Notes: generated by a model from the sequence alone, not told the origin. Counted from the stretch's first letter, positions 8,959-18,544 are shown. The stretch: 64,000 nucleotides of DNA from Hyphococcus sp. (GCA_021776245.1 JAJFGF010000054.1:248001-312000); one strand, 5' to 3'. Translations and numbers: made by a program.

Positions 8959-9537
8959 TTACCGCGGCGCGCGTTTGGCCAAAATCCGCTGCAGCGTGCG
9001 GCGATGCATGCCCAGGCGGCGTGCGGTTTCCGATACATTGTGATCGCAAAGCTCGTATACGCGCTGAATGTGCTCCCAGCGGACGCGGTCGGCAGACATC
9101 GGATTTTCCGGCGGGTCCGGTCGTTCACCGGGTTTTGCCAGGAGCGCCTTTTCCACATCGTCAGCGTCGGCGGGTTTTGACAGATAATCGATCGCGCCGG
9201 CTTTTACCGCTGCGACAGCTGTCGCAATATTGCCGTATCCAGTCAGCATAACGACGCGGCAGTCCTCGCGCTTCTCATTGATCTGGTCGACGACCTGCAG
9301 CCCGTCGCCATCCTCAAGCCGCAGATCAACAACGGCAAAAGCCGGCGCAATTTCCTTGACGATCTTGCGGGCGTCGGCGACCCCCGCCGCCAGGATGGGT
9401 TGAAAGCCGCGCTTTTCCATTGCGCGACCCAGGCGCGTGCGGAACGGTTCGTCATCGTCAACGATTAACAGGGTCGTATCTTCAGGCAACGAACGATCAT
9501 TCGTTCGCGCATCGTCGAGCCTCGTCATTAGCGCCAT
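8959..9537 (-). CDS. regA: RegA/ActR/PrrA-type redox response regulator
   Basis: A 192-residue response regulator. The receiver domain (about residues 22-140) has the acidic pair (DDDEP), the phospho-acceptor Asp in AFAVVDLRLEDGDG, the conserved Thr in VVMLTGYG and the Lys in YLSKPAD. The C-terminus is a Fis-type helix-turn-helix (DHNVSETARRLGMHRRTLQ), nearly invariant in the RegA/ActR/PrrA family. In relatives RegA is phosphorylated by RegB under reducing conditions and controls respiration, carbon and nitrogen metabolism. Here it sits 57 bp downstream of regB on the same strand. Confidence 0.93.
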   Translation of the reverse strand: MALMTRLDDARTNDRSLPEDTTLLIVDDDEPFRTRLGRAMEKRGFQPILAAGVADARKIVKEIAPAFAVVDLRLEDGDGLQVVDQINEKREDCRVVMLTGYGNIATAVAAVKAGAIDYLSKPADADDVEKALLAKPGERPDPPENPMSADRVRWEHIQRVYELCDHNVSETARRLGMHRRTLQRILAKRAPR

Positions 9538-9594
9538 CCAGCGAGATTACTTCTTTGATGTTCCGGGCCTAAATGCTCTTTTTGACTCGCATTA

Positions 9595-10938
9595 TCAAGC
9601 GATTGGCTGCGCTGAAAGTACAGAAAGCGGCCAAATCGAAATTATGCTGGCGCCGGTCTGGCGCGGTTCGTCGCCCCATTGGCGGTTGTCAAATTCAACC
9701 CGTGCGCCGGTTCCTTCCAAAAGGGTCTTGGCGATGAAAAAGCCAAGACCCATCCCGTCTTTGCGTCTGGCGCCCGCGCGGCTGCCTGTCCGCCCGCTGA
9801 CATAAGGCTCGCCCAATCGGGTCAGGATTTCTGGCGAAAATCCCGGCCCGTCATCATGAACGGAAATACGCAACGAGTCCGAGGCCCATTCCGCGTTGAA
9901 AAGCACTTCGCGCTCGGCAAAGTCCGCCGCATTCTCGATGAAATTGCGCAAGCCGAAAATAATCTCCGGCCGGCGCTGAAGTATCGGTTCGGGGGCGCCA
10001 TCGGCGCTGATTGTCTCGATCCGGAATTGGGGGCCGCCGGGCAAATCAAGAAATGGCGCTGCTGCTTCCTTCAACAGCGCGTCAACGCTCAACCGGTCGT
10101 GGACGGCATCGCCCGTATCGCCATGCTGCGACAGGCGCCCCAATATATCCCGGCATCGCTCCGCCTGACTCACCAGCAAGGCGGCGTCTTCTTTCATTTC
10201 TGGACTATCAGTCAGTTCGCGCTGCATTTCCTTGGCGGTGAGCTGAATGGTGGCGAGCGGCGTTCCAAGTTCATGTGCGGCGGCGGCCGCGAGCCCGCCA
10301 AGCGCGGCCATGCGCTCTTCGCGCGCGAGCACCAGCTGCGTGGCGGCAAGGGCGCTGCGCATCTGTGCTGATTCAACCGCAATACGATGCGCATAGGCGG
10401 CAAAGAACGCAACAGAAAATGACAACGCCACCCAAACGCCGGCTTTGTAAACCGGCGCCAGGGCTAGTGTTTCGCCGGGAACCCAAGGCAAAGGCAGATT
10501 AAACAACGCCAAGAGACTTATGCTGGCGAATGCGAGCGCCGCGATCAGGGTGGTCAGCCGTGCCGGCAATACGCTGGCGGCAATCGTAACTGGTGCAATG
10601 ATCAGCACCGAGAACGGGTTTTGCAGACCGCCGGTGAAAAACAAAAGCGCACTCAACTGCACAATATCAAATGCGATAAATGCGGCGGCCTCGCGATCGC
10701 TCAAGAACCGTTGCGGTGAAAATCGCAATATTGTGAATAAATTAAGCCACGCGCTGGCGGCGATCGCGCCAAGGCAAAGGCCCAATGGCGTTGGAAAACC
10801 AAGGCCGAAATGCACTGAAATAATCGCCACCGTCTGGCCGGCGGCCGCGAGCCATCTGAGCGTTGTCAGGGTGCGCAGGCGCACGGGCTCGCGAAGAGCG
10901 TTCAGTGCGGCCTGGCTGTCGGCAAGGGCATGCGGCAT
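9595..10938 (-). CDS. regB: RegB/ActS/PrrB-type sensor histidine kinase
   Basis: A 447-residue sensor kinase with six hydrophobic helices in the first 190 residues. The periplasmic-side motif GGLQNPF fits the GGxxNPF quinone-binding signature of RegB. The H-box is AHELGTPLATIQL, and a cysteine in AERCRDI lies exactly 40 residues after the H-box histidine, the spacing of the redox-active Cys265 in Rhodobacter capsulatus RegB. The ATPase domain has recognisable N (RNFIENAADFA) and G (DDGPGFS) boxes. It is divergent from senC, an arrangement known from the reg/prr locus, and is followed by regA. Confidence 0.93.
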   Translation of the reverse strand: MPHALADSQAALNALREPVRLRTLTTLRWLAAAGQTVAIISVHFGLGFPTPLGLCLGAIAASAWLNLFTILRFSPQRFLSDREAAAFIAFDIVQLSALLFFTGGLQNPFSVLIIAPVTIAASVLPARLTTLIAALAFASISLLALFNLPLPWVPGETLALAPVYKAGVWVALSFSVAFFAAYAHRIAVESAQMRSALAATQLVLAREERMAALGGLAAAAAHELGTPLATIQLTAKEMQRELTDSPEMKEDAALLVSQAERCRDILGRLSQHGDTGDAVHDRLSVDALLKEAAAPFLDLPGGPQFRIETISADGAPEPILQRRPEIIFGLRNFIENAADFAEREVLFNAEWASDSLRISVHDDGPGFSPEILTRLGEPYVSGRTGSRAGARRKDGMGLGFFIAKTLLEGTGARVEFDNRQWGDEPRQTGASIISIWPLSVLSAQPIA

Positions 10939-11016
10939 TGCGCGCTTTTACCGCGAGTGCGCTCGCCAATGGAAGGTGGTAGAGGAGCGCTGGCCCCAAT
11001 CGACGCTAGGATAGGT

Positions 11017-11613
11017 ATGAAACTCGTTTTTGTGACTTTTGCCGCTGCCATGGTCTTTGCCCTTGCCGCCTGCGGTCAGCAATCGGCATCGCCCGTTCCG
11101 ACTGATCTGGTTATCGAGCTGTCAGACCAGTTTACCGGCGATTTCGCGCTGGTGGGTGAAAATGGCGACCCTGTCAGCGACGAGGATTTTGCAGGCAAAC
11201 TGATGCTTGTCTATTTCGGCTTTACCCACTGTCCGGACGTTTGCCCGGGCGATGTGGGCGTGATGAGCGCCGCCCTCAATGAGCTTGGCGATATGGCCGA
11301 CGAAGTGGCGCCGATATTCATTTCTGTTGATCCTGAGCGGGATACGCCTGAAGCACTGGCTGCATATTTTGCCTTTGATGATCGCATCATTGGCCTGACA
11401 GGCTCGCCGGAGGCAGCGGAAGCCGCGCGCAATGGCTACAAGCTTTATGCGCAGAAAGAGCTGCTCCCGGACAGCGCTCTCGAATATACGATGAACCATG
11501 GCCGGTTCTTTTATGTGGCGGACCGCACGGGTCAGCCGCGAATTGCCATGCTTGGCGGGCTAAGCCCTCAGGAACTGGCGGCTGTGCTGCGCCGCAGTAT
11601 TAACGATTATTGA
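11017..11613 (+). CDS. senC: SCO/SenC/PrrC family copper chaperone lipoprotein
   Basis: A 198-residue protein with a signal ending in the lipobox LAACG (Cys at about residue 19) and a thioredoxin-like SCO domain. The copper ligands are visible as CPDVC and as the histidine in MNHGRFF near residue 160. SCO proteins deliver copper to the CuA site of cytochrome oxidase and can act as thiol-disulfide reductases. The ATG at 11017 is preferred to the upstream one at 10930, which would overlap the divergent regB start and place 29 extra residues before the signal peptide. Shared regulation with the adjacent RegBA pair is likely. Confidence 0.92.
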   Translation: MKLVFVTFAAAMVFALAACGQQSASPVPTDLVIELSDQFTGDFALVGENGDPVSDEDFAGKLMLVYFGFTHCPDVCPGDVGVMSAALNELGDMADEVAPIFISVDPERDTPEALAAYFAFDDRIIGLTGSPEAAEAARNGYKLYAQKELLPDSALEYTMNHGRFFYVADRTGQPRIAMLGGLSPQELAAVLRRSINDY

Positions 11614-11821
11614 GCATGCCGACCGTTTATCCAATAAAATCAACGCCTAGCATGGTTAACGGTAATTCTGGAAAAACATTGCATTGCCGTCATCGTTCAT
11701 TGATCTAAGCCGCAAATAAGGCCCATAGTCCCGATCCTAAAAGGAAATTTGCCTTTAAGGAATCCTGCACTTTTTGTGCTATGCAGCAATGTGGTTAGTA
11801 GCGTCGGGGCGGCAAAACAAT

Positions 11822-13123
11822 ATGCTTTATTCAGCTTATGAGATGGCTTACGCGGCAGTAACCCCGGCGCGCATCGCCGCCGGTGTCGGTGCGCGATTTT
11901 GGCGATCTCCCTTTAATCCGATTGCAAATAGTTGGGCTGCACGATCCGCTGCGGCGGCTCTTGATGTCTTCGAGCATGCTCTGCGCCGCTACCCGAAGCC
12001 GGAATGGGGCATTGACGAAACGACGATCAACGGCATGCGTGTTCCGATCACTATCGAGGCGGCCGACAAAAAAGATTTCGCAACGCTTTTGCATTTCAAG
12101 CGTGATGAAGCTGCGCTGGAAAACGTCCGCGGCCATGCAACGCCTGATCCAAAGGTTTTGATTATCGCCCCGATGTCCGGGCATTTTGCGACGCTTCTGC
12201 GCGGCACCGTCGAGGCCATGCTGCCCGATCATGATGTTTATATTACCGACTGGGCCGATGCGCGTGATGTGCCGGTGTCGCGGGGCCGTTTCGATCTCAA
12301 TGATTATGTTGATTATTTGATCGACTTTATGCGGATGATTGGCCGCTCATCTTCGTCGACACGAGTGCACACGATGGCGGTCTGCCAGCCCGGTCCGGCG
12401 CTGCTCGCCGCCGCTGCGATTATGGCTGAAAACAATGATCCTCACCGCCCTGCGTCAATGACGATAATGGGCAGCCCGATCGACACCCGTCTGTCGCCGA
12501 CACTGCCAAATGTGTTGTCACAGGAGCGCGACTACGCCTGGTTTGAAAACAACATGATCTTCACCACGCCGGCGCCTTATCCGGGCGTGATGCGGCGGGT
12601 CTATCCAGGTTTTGTGCAGCTCTCTTCATTTTTGTCGATGAATTCGGATCGGCATCTCAACGCGCATTACGATTATTTTCAGCATCTCGTTGAGGGCGAT
12701 GGCGACAATGCCGACAGGCATCGCAGTTTCTATGATGAATATCTTTCCGTTCTCGATCTGACCGAAGAGTTTTACCTGCAGACCATTCGCGAGGTGTTCC
12801 AGGAGCACTCCCTCGCAGAAGGGAAATTCATGCATCGCGGCAGCCTTGTAAAACCAGCGGCGATTACCGATATCGCCCTGATGACAGTCGAGGGTGAAAA
12901 TGACGATATCTCGGGCATCGGCCAGACCCAGGCCGCCCATGATTTATGCGTCAATATCCCGGCAAGTTTGCAGCTCGACTACGTACAACCAAGCGTCGGT
13001 CATTATGGCGTCTTCAATGGCTCGCGCTGGCGCACGGAAATTCAGCCCAAGATCGCAAAATTCATTCGCAAGGCGGAAGACGCCGTGCTGCAAATACCAC
13101 AGCAACGTCTGGCCGCGGAGTAA
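11822..13123 (+). CDS. phaZ: Intracellular polyhydroxybutyrate (PHB) depolymerase
   Basis: A 433-residue protein that begins MLYSAYEMAYAAVTPAR, the usual N-terminus of intracellular PHB depolymerases; the ATG at 11774 adds 16 unrelated residues and is rejected. Family landmarks include ITDWADARDVPVSRG and the cysteine nucleophile in the box VCQPGPALL (residue about 195), which replaces the lipase-box serine. The C-terminal PHB_depo_C region has the SVGHYGVFNG segment with the catalytic histidine. The enzyme mobilises stored PHB to 3-hydroxybutyrate, so the organism presumably makes PHB granules. The gene stands alone apart from the small membrane protein that follows. Confidence 0.93.
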   Translation: MLYSAYEMAYAAVTPARIAAGVGARFWRSPFNPIANSWAARSAAAALDVFEHALRRYPKPEWGIDETTINGMRVPITIEAADKKDFATLLHFKRDEAALENVRGHATPDPKVLIIAPMSGHFATLLRGTVEAMLPDHDVYITDWADARDVPVSRGRFDLNDYVDYLIDFMRMIGRSSSSTRVHTMAVCQPGPALLAAAAIMAENNDPHRPASMTIMGSPIDTRLSPTLPNVLSQERDYAWFENNMIFTTPAPYPGVMRRVYPGFVQLSSFLSMNSDRHLNAHYDYFQHLVEGDGDNADRHRSFYDEYLSVLDLTEEFYLQTIREVFQEHSLAEGKFMHRGSLVKPAAITDIALMTVEGENDDISGIGQTQAAHDLCVNIPASLQLDYVQPSVGHYGVFNGSRWRTEIQPKIAKFIRKAEDAVLQIPQQRLAAE

Positions 13124-13567
13124 TTGTTTTGGCAGCGTGTCATAGGCGCTGCCCTCTGGATCTCGGACTATACAATTTCGGCAATCGTCTCCGGGCTCCT
13201 TCTGCATACGTTATTTTGGGCTATAAATATTTTCGGCTATTACAGTGAAGGTGCTCAGCTTTTTTCAGGCTCACCTTCAACGCCGATACATTTTTTCCCG
13301 GTAATGATTTTTGTGATGGCAGCGCCTGCAGCTATCTTGTTGCTGGGGCTGCCAGAGTTAATTGGGATAAAGCCGAATGTGAAAATTTGGTTTGTCCTGG
13401 GCGGGGTTGTCGCGGCGACAAGCTTGGTCGGCTGGCTCAATATTTTCTTTTCTGTCGATTGGACGGTCCAAGAGTCGACCCGGATGGCTCCAGATCCGGC
13501 AATACTGGCCCTGATTTTTAGCGGCATGGTTGCTGGCGGCTTACTGGGCGTATTGCGACTACCCTAG
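13124..13567 (+). CDS. Hypothetical four-helix membrane protein
   Basis: A 147-residue protein with four hydrophobic helices (about residues 10-35, 55-75, 87-110 and 125-145). I do not recognise a family. The reading frame begins with TTG directly after the phaZ stop codon, and no ATG lies before the first helix, so the true start is uncertain but translation coupled to phaZ is plausible. Confidence 0.55.
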   Translation: MFWQRVIGAALWISDYTISAIVSGLLLHTLFWAINIFGYYSEGAQLFSGSPSTPIHFFPVMIFVMAAPAAILLLGLPELIGIKPNVKIWFVLGGVVAATSLVGWLNIFFSVDWTVQESTRMAPDPAILALIFSGMVAGGLLGVLRLP

Positions 13568-13627
13568 TTTGTTGAGCCATCGCACCGCGTAAAAATCCTG
13601 CCCCTAATTCATAGCTCGAACCCGAGC

Positions 13628-14248
13628 CTAATTCAGGCTCGGCCGGCAGATAAACCAATGAAACAGTGCGCCGCGCGCCCGGTCATGCACCTTGTCCTCG
13701 ATCTCCCATCCAGCATCTCGAACCAGCTTTTCGACTTCGTCCAATGACCGGATGTGATAAACAGATTGCGGCGAGTCAGCGATGAAACGTTCGTCCGCCG
13801 TGGACCTGAAGCCGAGAACAAAGCGTCCATCGGGTGCGACCACGCGACGGATCTCGCGCAACTCCTGAACCGGGTTGTCCCAAAAATAGATCGTGTGAAC
13901 GCTTATCGCCGCGTCGAATACGCCATCGTTAAATGGCATGTCGGAGGCTTCAGACCGGGTTACTTCGATTACTTCGCCTCGCGCTTTCTTTTGGGCGACG
14001 CCGATCATTACCGGTGAAGGGTCAATCCCGGCAACGCGCCCGTGTCCGATCCGTTGCGCCAGAGACGGTAGTGACGCGCCATGACCGCAGCCCACATCGA
14101 GAACAGATTGCCCGGGTTGCAGTTCAAGCAGGTCAATCGCCTGTTGGTTTTCCCAACCGGTTTCACGGCTCATGATCTGTGCGACGATCCAGCCGAGAAA
14201 GCCCTTCGGATATGAGGCTTGCCGGGCGATGAAGGCTGGCTTTCCCAT
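13628..14248 (-). CDS. Class I SAM-dependent methyltransferase
   Basis: A 206-residue methyltransferase with a standard Rossmann fold: motif I LDVGCGHG (about residues 50-57), the acidic SAM-ribose ligand in VAGIDPSP, motif II near FDAAISVHTIYFWDNP, and a Methyltransf_11-type core. The substrate is unknown. The last codons overlap a hairpin (13622-13642, arms CCGAGCCT and AGGCTCGG) that has no T-run. It converges on the phaZ region and stands alone. Confidence 0.85.
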   Translation of the reverse strand: MGKPAFIARQASYPKGFLGWIVAQIMSRETGWENQQAIDLLELQPGQSVLDVGCGHGASLPSLAQRIGHGRVAGIDPSPVMIGVAQKKARGEVIEVTRSEASDMPFNDGVFDAAISVHTIYFWDNPVQELREIRRVVAPDGRFVLGFRSTADERFIADSPQSVYHIRSLDEVEKLVRDAGWEIEDKVHDRARGALFHWFICRPSLN

Positions 14249-14610
14249 GCGTGCTCCTTGATGTTGTCTTGTGGGCTTTATCTGAGCGCGTGCGCTATTG
14301 CCGTCTCGGCGATCCTGAAAAAAAGATTAGCCAGAATTGAAATTTGATGAGCGATTTTGCGCCGGGACGCGCAAATATGAAATATTGCCGGATACCAGCG
14401 CGCAATTTGCGTCTATGTCCGGACAAATCGCATCCTGAAATTCGTCCGGCGCGCGGGCGCCGCATGCTTATTGGCCGCGCAGGTTTTCCCCAGGCCGTAC
14501 AACAAGCCCGTCGAAGCCCTCTCTCATTGGCTTTCCACGGCGGTAAATCCCTAGAACTTTCGCGCTGCGTCTCCTATGCAGGGAGCGCGTTTGATTGAAG
14601 GTTCTGCAAG
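14249..14610. other. Intergenic region upstream of polA
   Basis: About 360 bp between the divergent methyltransferase and polA genes. It probably carries both promoters. One frame is open (14344-14598, plus), but its translation is arginine- and proline-rich with no domain pattern, and I do not call it a gene. No clear repeat or hairpin was seen. Confidence 0.5.
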
Positions 14611-17388
14611 ATGGCTGCAAAGACCAAAGACCCCATCCGGCTCTATCTGGTTGATGGATCCGCTTATATATTTCGCGCCTATCACGCGTTGCCGCCTTTG
14701 ACGCGCAAATCCGACGGGATGCCAATCGGCGCCGTCTCCGGTTTTTGCAATATGCTTTATAAGTTGCTGACCGATATGGCCGACGAGCATGATCCAACGC
14801 ATTTTGCAGTGATCTTTGATTATTCGTCGAAAACTTTTCGTAATGATCTTTATCCGGAATATAAAGCAAATCGCCCGGAGCCGCCGGAAGATTTGCGTCC
14901 CCAATTTGCGCTGGTGCGCGATGCGACCCGAGCGTTCAACGTTCCCTGCATTGAGATGGACGGGTTTGAGGCGGACGATCTGATTGCGACCTATGCACGC
15001 CAGGCTGAAGCCGACGGCGGCGAAGTTGTGATTATTTCGTCAGACAAGGATCTGATGCAGCTCGTCACCGATCACGTATCAATGCTCGATACAATGAAAA
15101 ATAAAAAAATTTTCCGCGACCAGGTGATCGAAAAATTCGGCTTGCCGCCGGAAAATGTCATCGACGTTCAGGCGCTGGCCGGTGACTCCTCGGACAATGT
15201 GCCGGGCGTGCCGGGCATTGGCGTCAAGACCGCCGCACAATTGATCGAGGAATATGGCGACCTTGATACGCTGCTGGCGCGGGCGGGAGAAATCAAACAG
15301 AACAAGCGCCGCGAGAATCTGATCAAATTTGCAGATCAGGCGCGCATTTCAAAAAAACTGGTAACGTTGAAAACGGATGTGCCTGTGGAAGCGTCTATCG
15401 AGGAATTTTCGATACGGCCGATTGATCGGGAATTGCTGCTTGCTTTTCTCAAAGAAATGGAATTTTCGACCTTGACCCGGCGCGTGCAGTCGGATTTAGG
15501 CGATGGAGGCGAGATCGGCGCTGTCGCGCCAACGCCGCAGAGTGCTGACAAGATAGTATATGAAACGATTTTTGATGAAACAGCGCTGAAGAAATGGATA
15601 AGCGAAGCGCGCGAGCGCGGTGTTGTCGCCATTGATACGGAGACCGACAGTCTTAACGCCATACGCGCTAATCTCGTTGGCGTGTCGCTTGCGACCCATG
15701 CCGGGCGCGCCTGTTACATTCCCCTCGGCCATGGGGCTGACGGCCTGGCGCTGGAAGATGAAGACGTCGCCAAACAGCTCAATCTTCAAAAGGCGCTGAA
15801 GCTTTTAAAACCGCTGCTCGAAGATCCAAGCGTCCTCAAAGTCGGGCAAAATCTCAAATATGATGCGCTGGTGCTGTCGCGATATGATGTGGGTGTCGCG
15901 CCTTATGACGACACGATGCTGATTTCCTATGCGCTCGATTGCGGCAAGGGCGGTCATGGCATGGATGAACTTGCCAAGCGGCATCTTGACTATGACACGA
16001 TCAAATTTTCCGAGGTCGCCGGCAAAGGCAAGCATGCAAAAACATTTGACCAGGTGCCGATTAAGGATGCGGCGAAATACGCAGCCGAGGACGCAGACAT
16101 TACTTTGCGGCTCTATGAAGCGCTGAAACCGCGTCTCGCGGCGGAGGGTAAAGCGACCGTTTATGAAACACTGGAGCGGCCGCTGGCGCCGGTCATAACG
16201 ATGATGGAGCGCCAAGGCGTCAAGATCGATCCAACGGTATTGTCGCGCCTTTCCGGTGATTTTGCGCAGCGTATGGCGGCATCCGAGGCGGACGCGCATA
16301 GGCTCGCCGGCGAGGATTTCAATCTGGGTTCGCCCAAGCAGATATCGGAAATTCTATTTGACAAGCTGTCGCTCCCGGGCGGGCAAAAGACAGCCAAGGG
16401 AGCCTGGTCGACAAAAGCTGACGTGCTTGAGGAACTGGCGGCGGAGGGCCACGAATTGCCGCGCGCAATCCTCGAGTGGCGCGGTCTTGCGAAACTCAAA
16501 AGCACTTATACGGATGCTTTGCAGGGCGACATCAATCCCGAGACCGGCAGGGTGCACACGTCTTACGCGCTTGCGGCGACCACTACAGGGCGGCTTGCCT
16601 CGACCGATCCCAATCTCCAGAACATCCCAATACGAACCGAAGACGGGCGCAAAATCAGAAAGGCGTTTATCCCCGAAAAAGGCGCCGTACTCATTTCTGC
16701 AGATTACAGTCAGATCGAACTCAGATTGCTGGCGCATATCGCCGATTTGGAAACCATGAAACAGGCGTTTGCCGATGGCATAGACATTCATGCCCTTACT
16801 GCATCGGAAATGTTTGATGTTTCGGTGGAGGGCATGGATCCGATGGTGCGCCGCCGCGCGAAAGCCATTAATTTCGGGATTATTTACGGAATATCGGCTT
16901 TTGGCCTTGCCAATCAGCTCGGCATTTCGCGCGGCGAAGCGAAAGATTACATCTCCAGTTATTTTGAAAAATTTCCCGGCATTCGCCGCTATATGGATGA
17001 CACGATATTATTCGCGAAATCGAATGGATATGTGGAGACGATCTTTGGCCGCCGCACCTATGTGAGCGGCATCAACGATAAAAATCCGGCGATGCGCGGC
17101 TATTCCGAGCGCCAGGCAATCAATGCGCCGATTCAGGGAGCCGCCGCCGATGTTATCCGTCGCGCCATGATGCAAATGCCTGATGCGTTAAAAAAAGCAC
17201 GTCTGAAAGCGCGCATGCTGTTGCAGGTGCATGATGAGCTGGTCTTTGAGTGCCCCAGGGAAGAGGCGGAAAAAACCTGCAAAATTGTCTCGAAGGTCAT
17301 GATCGGCGCGCCGGCGCCGGCAGTGACATTGAGTGTGCCGCTGGAGGTCGAAGCCCGTGCGGGCGTGAATTGGGACGAAGCGCATTAA
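14611..17388 (+). CDS. polA: DNA polymerase I
   Basis: A 925-residue three-domain polymerase. Residues 1 to about 295 form the 5'-3' exonuclease (FLAP nuclease), with LVDGSAYIFRAYHA at the start and the helix-hairpin-helix GVPGIGVKTAAQL. From about 310 to 510 is the 3'-5' proofreading domain, which keeps the acidic motif AIDTETDSL and the YAAEDADITLRL motif, so proofreading should be active. The polymerase domain follows, with motif A (SADYSQIELRLLAHI), motif B (RRRAKAINFGIIYGISAFG) and motif C (QVHDELVFE). It fills Okazaki gaps and serves excision repair. It is monocistronic and followed by a repeat element. Confidence 0.97.
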   Translation: MAAKTKDPIRLYLVDGSAYIFRAYHALPPLTRKSDGMPIGAVSGFCNMLYKLLTDMADEHDPTHFAVIFDYSSKTFRNDLYPEYKANRPEPPEDLRPQFALVRDATRAFNVPCIEMDGFEADDLIATYARQAEADGGEVVIISSDKDLMQLVTDHVSMLDTMKNKKIFRDQVIEKFGLPPENVIDVQALAGDSSDNVPGVPGIGVKTAAQLIEEYGDLDTLLARAGEIKQNKRRENLIKFADQARISKKLVTLKTDVPVEASIEEFSIRPIDRELLLAFLKEMEFSTLTRRVQSDLGDGGEIGAVAPTPQSADKIVYETIFDETALKKWISEARERGVVAIDTETDSLNAIRANLVGVSLATHAGRACYIPLGHGADGLALEDEDVAKQLNLQKALKLLKPLLEDPSVLKVGQNLKYDALVLSRYDVGVAPYDDTMLISYALDCGKGGHGMDELAKRHLDYDTIKFSEVAGKGKHAKTFDQVPIKDAAKYAAEDADITLRLYEALKPRLAAEGKATVYETLERPLAPVITMMERQGVKIDPTVLSRLSGDFAQRMAASEADAHRLAGEDFNLGSPKQISEILFDKLSLPGGQKTAKGAWSTKADVLEELAAEGHELPRAILEWRGLAKLKSTYTDALQGDINPETGRVHTSYALAATTTGRLASTDPNLQNIPIRTEDGRKIRKAFIPEKGAVLISADYSQIELRLLAHIADLETMKQAFADGIDIHALTASEMFDVSVEGMDPMVRRRAKAINFGIIYGISAFGLANQLGISRGEAKDYISSYFEKFPGIRRYMDDTILFAKSNGYVETIFGRRTYVSGINDKNPAMRGYSERQAINAPIQGAAADVIRRAMMQMPDALKKARLKARMLLQVHDELVFECPREEAEKTCKIVSKVMIGAPAPAVTLSVPLEVEARAGVNWDEAH

Positions 17389-17394
17389 CCGGGC

Positions 17395-17500
17395 GCTAGA
17401 GTGCGTTTACGATTCTTCGAATCGCAACGTCCTCTGGTTTTATGGGTTGTCGCGCGTGCAAACCCAAAAACCGTCTACACTTTTCGTGGACGCGCTCCAG
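17395..17500 (+). repeat. Dispersed intergenic repeat, family 2, copy 1
   Basis: This stretch matches 61707-61816 at many positions: both contain GATTCTTCGAA- or AATTCTTCGAA-like blocks, TCGCGCGT, CCAAAAACCG and TGGACGCGCTCC in the same order and spacing. It starts 7 bp after the polA stop and runs into the 3' end of the small frame at 17440-17685. It resembles the short palindromic intergenic repeats common in alphaproteobacteria. Confidence 0.65.
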
Positions 17501-17685
17501 TCATTTTGGGCGCCCGTTAATTCGGTTTTCGCGGCCTCTACATCAATATTTAGTTCTGTCGGCGCTGAAGCATCATCGTCTTTGGATGCAATGACCGTGG
17601 CAATGGTTTCGGTGTTTTCTTCGATTTTGGTCTTGTCGGCCAGCGTTGCCTCGGTTTGCGGCTGAGTAAGAATTGCCAGCAGCAA
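17440..17685 (-). CDS. Possible small exported protein, 5' end probably frameshifted
   Basis: An 81-residue frame with a hydrophobic start (LLLAILTQ) and an acidic, threonine-rich body. It lacks a good start codon in frame (TTG only). Adding one T to the T-run near 17690 would join it to an ATG upstream (MNFETMLLRRRF) and give a normal signal peptide. Its last 15 or so residues (TKSVDGFWVCTRDNP) are encoded by the repeat at 17395-17500, so the original 3' end is lost or the repeat was captured. It lies just downstream of the decayed motB. No family is recognised, and it may be a remnant. Confidence 0.35.
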   Translation of the reverse strand: MLLAILTQPQTEATLADKTKIEENTETIATVIASKDDDASAPTELNIDVEAAKTELTGAQNDWSASTKSVDGFWVCTRDNP

Positions 17686-17784
17686 AAACGCCGCCGCAAA
17701 AGCATGGTTTCGAAATTCATCTTAATCCCCCCAAAGACGCCAGCGTCAACGCGGCTGTCATGCGCCTTTTCCAAAACGACCTTA

Positions 17785-18541
17785 TTATATTGAGCGATCC
17801 GGCGGCAAAAGCGGCGCCGCAGGCTCGAGTACGATTTCAATGCGCCGGTTGGAGTCCGCGTAAGGATCCTCAGGATAGGGCGGTGCGGCGTTGGCGCGCA
17901 GCTGTCAGATCGAAAGATGAATAAGACCCGGCGCCGGTGGCGTCAGCGTGACATTCTATGACGATCCGATTTGGCAAAGGGTTGAGAATGGCGGCAATTT
18001 CTCGCAACAGGATTTGCGCGCGCGCATTTGGTTCAACAGCGCCAAGATCGAACATTGGCGCGCCCGCCTGATCGACGAGAATGACCTGCATGCCGTTATC
18101 GATCAGGTTGATAGTAATTGCGTCGGCAGAATCTTTTAACAGCGGATGAGTCAGGATGGCGCAGTGCATCTTTCGCGTCATGCAGCCGGCGTCGATCATC
18201 GGAGTTTTGATTAACGAAAGATCCGTCGCGGCTCTGGTCGCCGGCGCCGGGACGCGCCGTGAGCGTATCTGTGACGCCATTGGCGCTCGGCATTGGTGTC
18301 GGGCGAATATTTCCCGCCTGGCGCTTTTCCGGTGTGCCCTCCAATCTCACGTCGCCTGCATAGCGCTGCTTTTCGGTAACGCCAAATGCGTCACGCAAGG
18401 AGCCGGCGACAACTTCCATTTTCGCCAGATCCTGAATCGAATAGGAAATAATCAAAACAAAAAACAAACGAGGATTGTCATTAAGTCAGCGCAGGTGATC
18501 AGCCAGGCGCCGGCTCGACCTTTTTGTGCGTCGCGGGCCAT
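17785..18541 (-). pseudogene. motB: Decayed flagellar motor protein MotB
   Basis: Pieces of one MotB lie in order in three frames. From the ATG at 18541: a basic start and AWLITCADLMTILVC with the proton-binding Asp. A T-run at 18459-18464 is one base short and breaks the frame. Next comes FFVLIISYSIQDLAKMEV and about 60 more residues. A second shift lies between about 18130 and 18220. The OmpA domain piece (ILNPLPNRIVIECHADATG) ends at a stop near 17870. A last piece, YPEDPYADSNRRIEIVLEP, is in the third frame, with about 25-45 residues of the OmpA domain deleted before it. Three shifts and an internal deletion make a functional product very unlikely. Confidence 0.8.
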
Positions 18542-18544
18542 GAT

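Noticed and set aside
13622-13642. Terminator at the end of the methyltransferase gene
   Set aside because: The stem is perfect, but there is no T-run on either side and it overlaps the last codons, so I mention it only in the gene entry.
14344-14598. Open frame of 84 codons upstream of polA
   Set aside because: Arg/Pro-rich with no domain, signal or ribosome-binding site, and it fits a promoter region.
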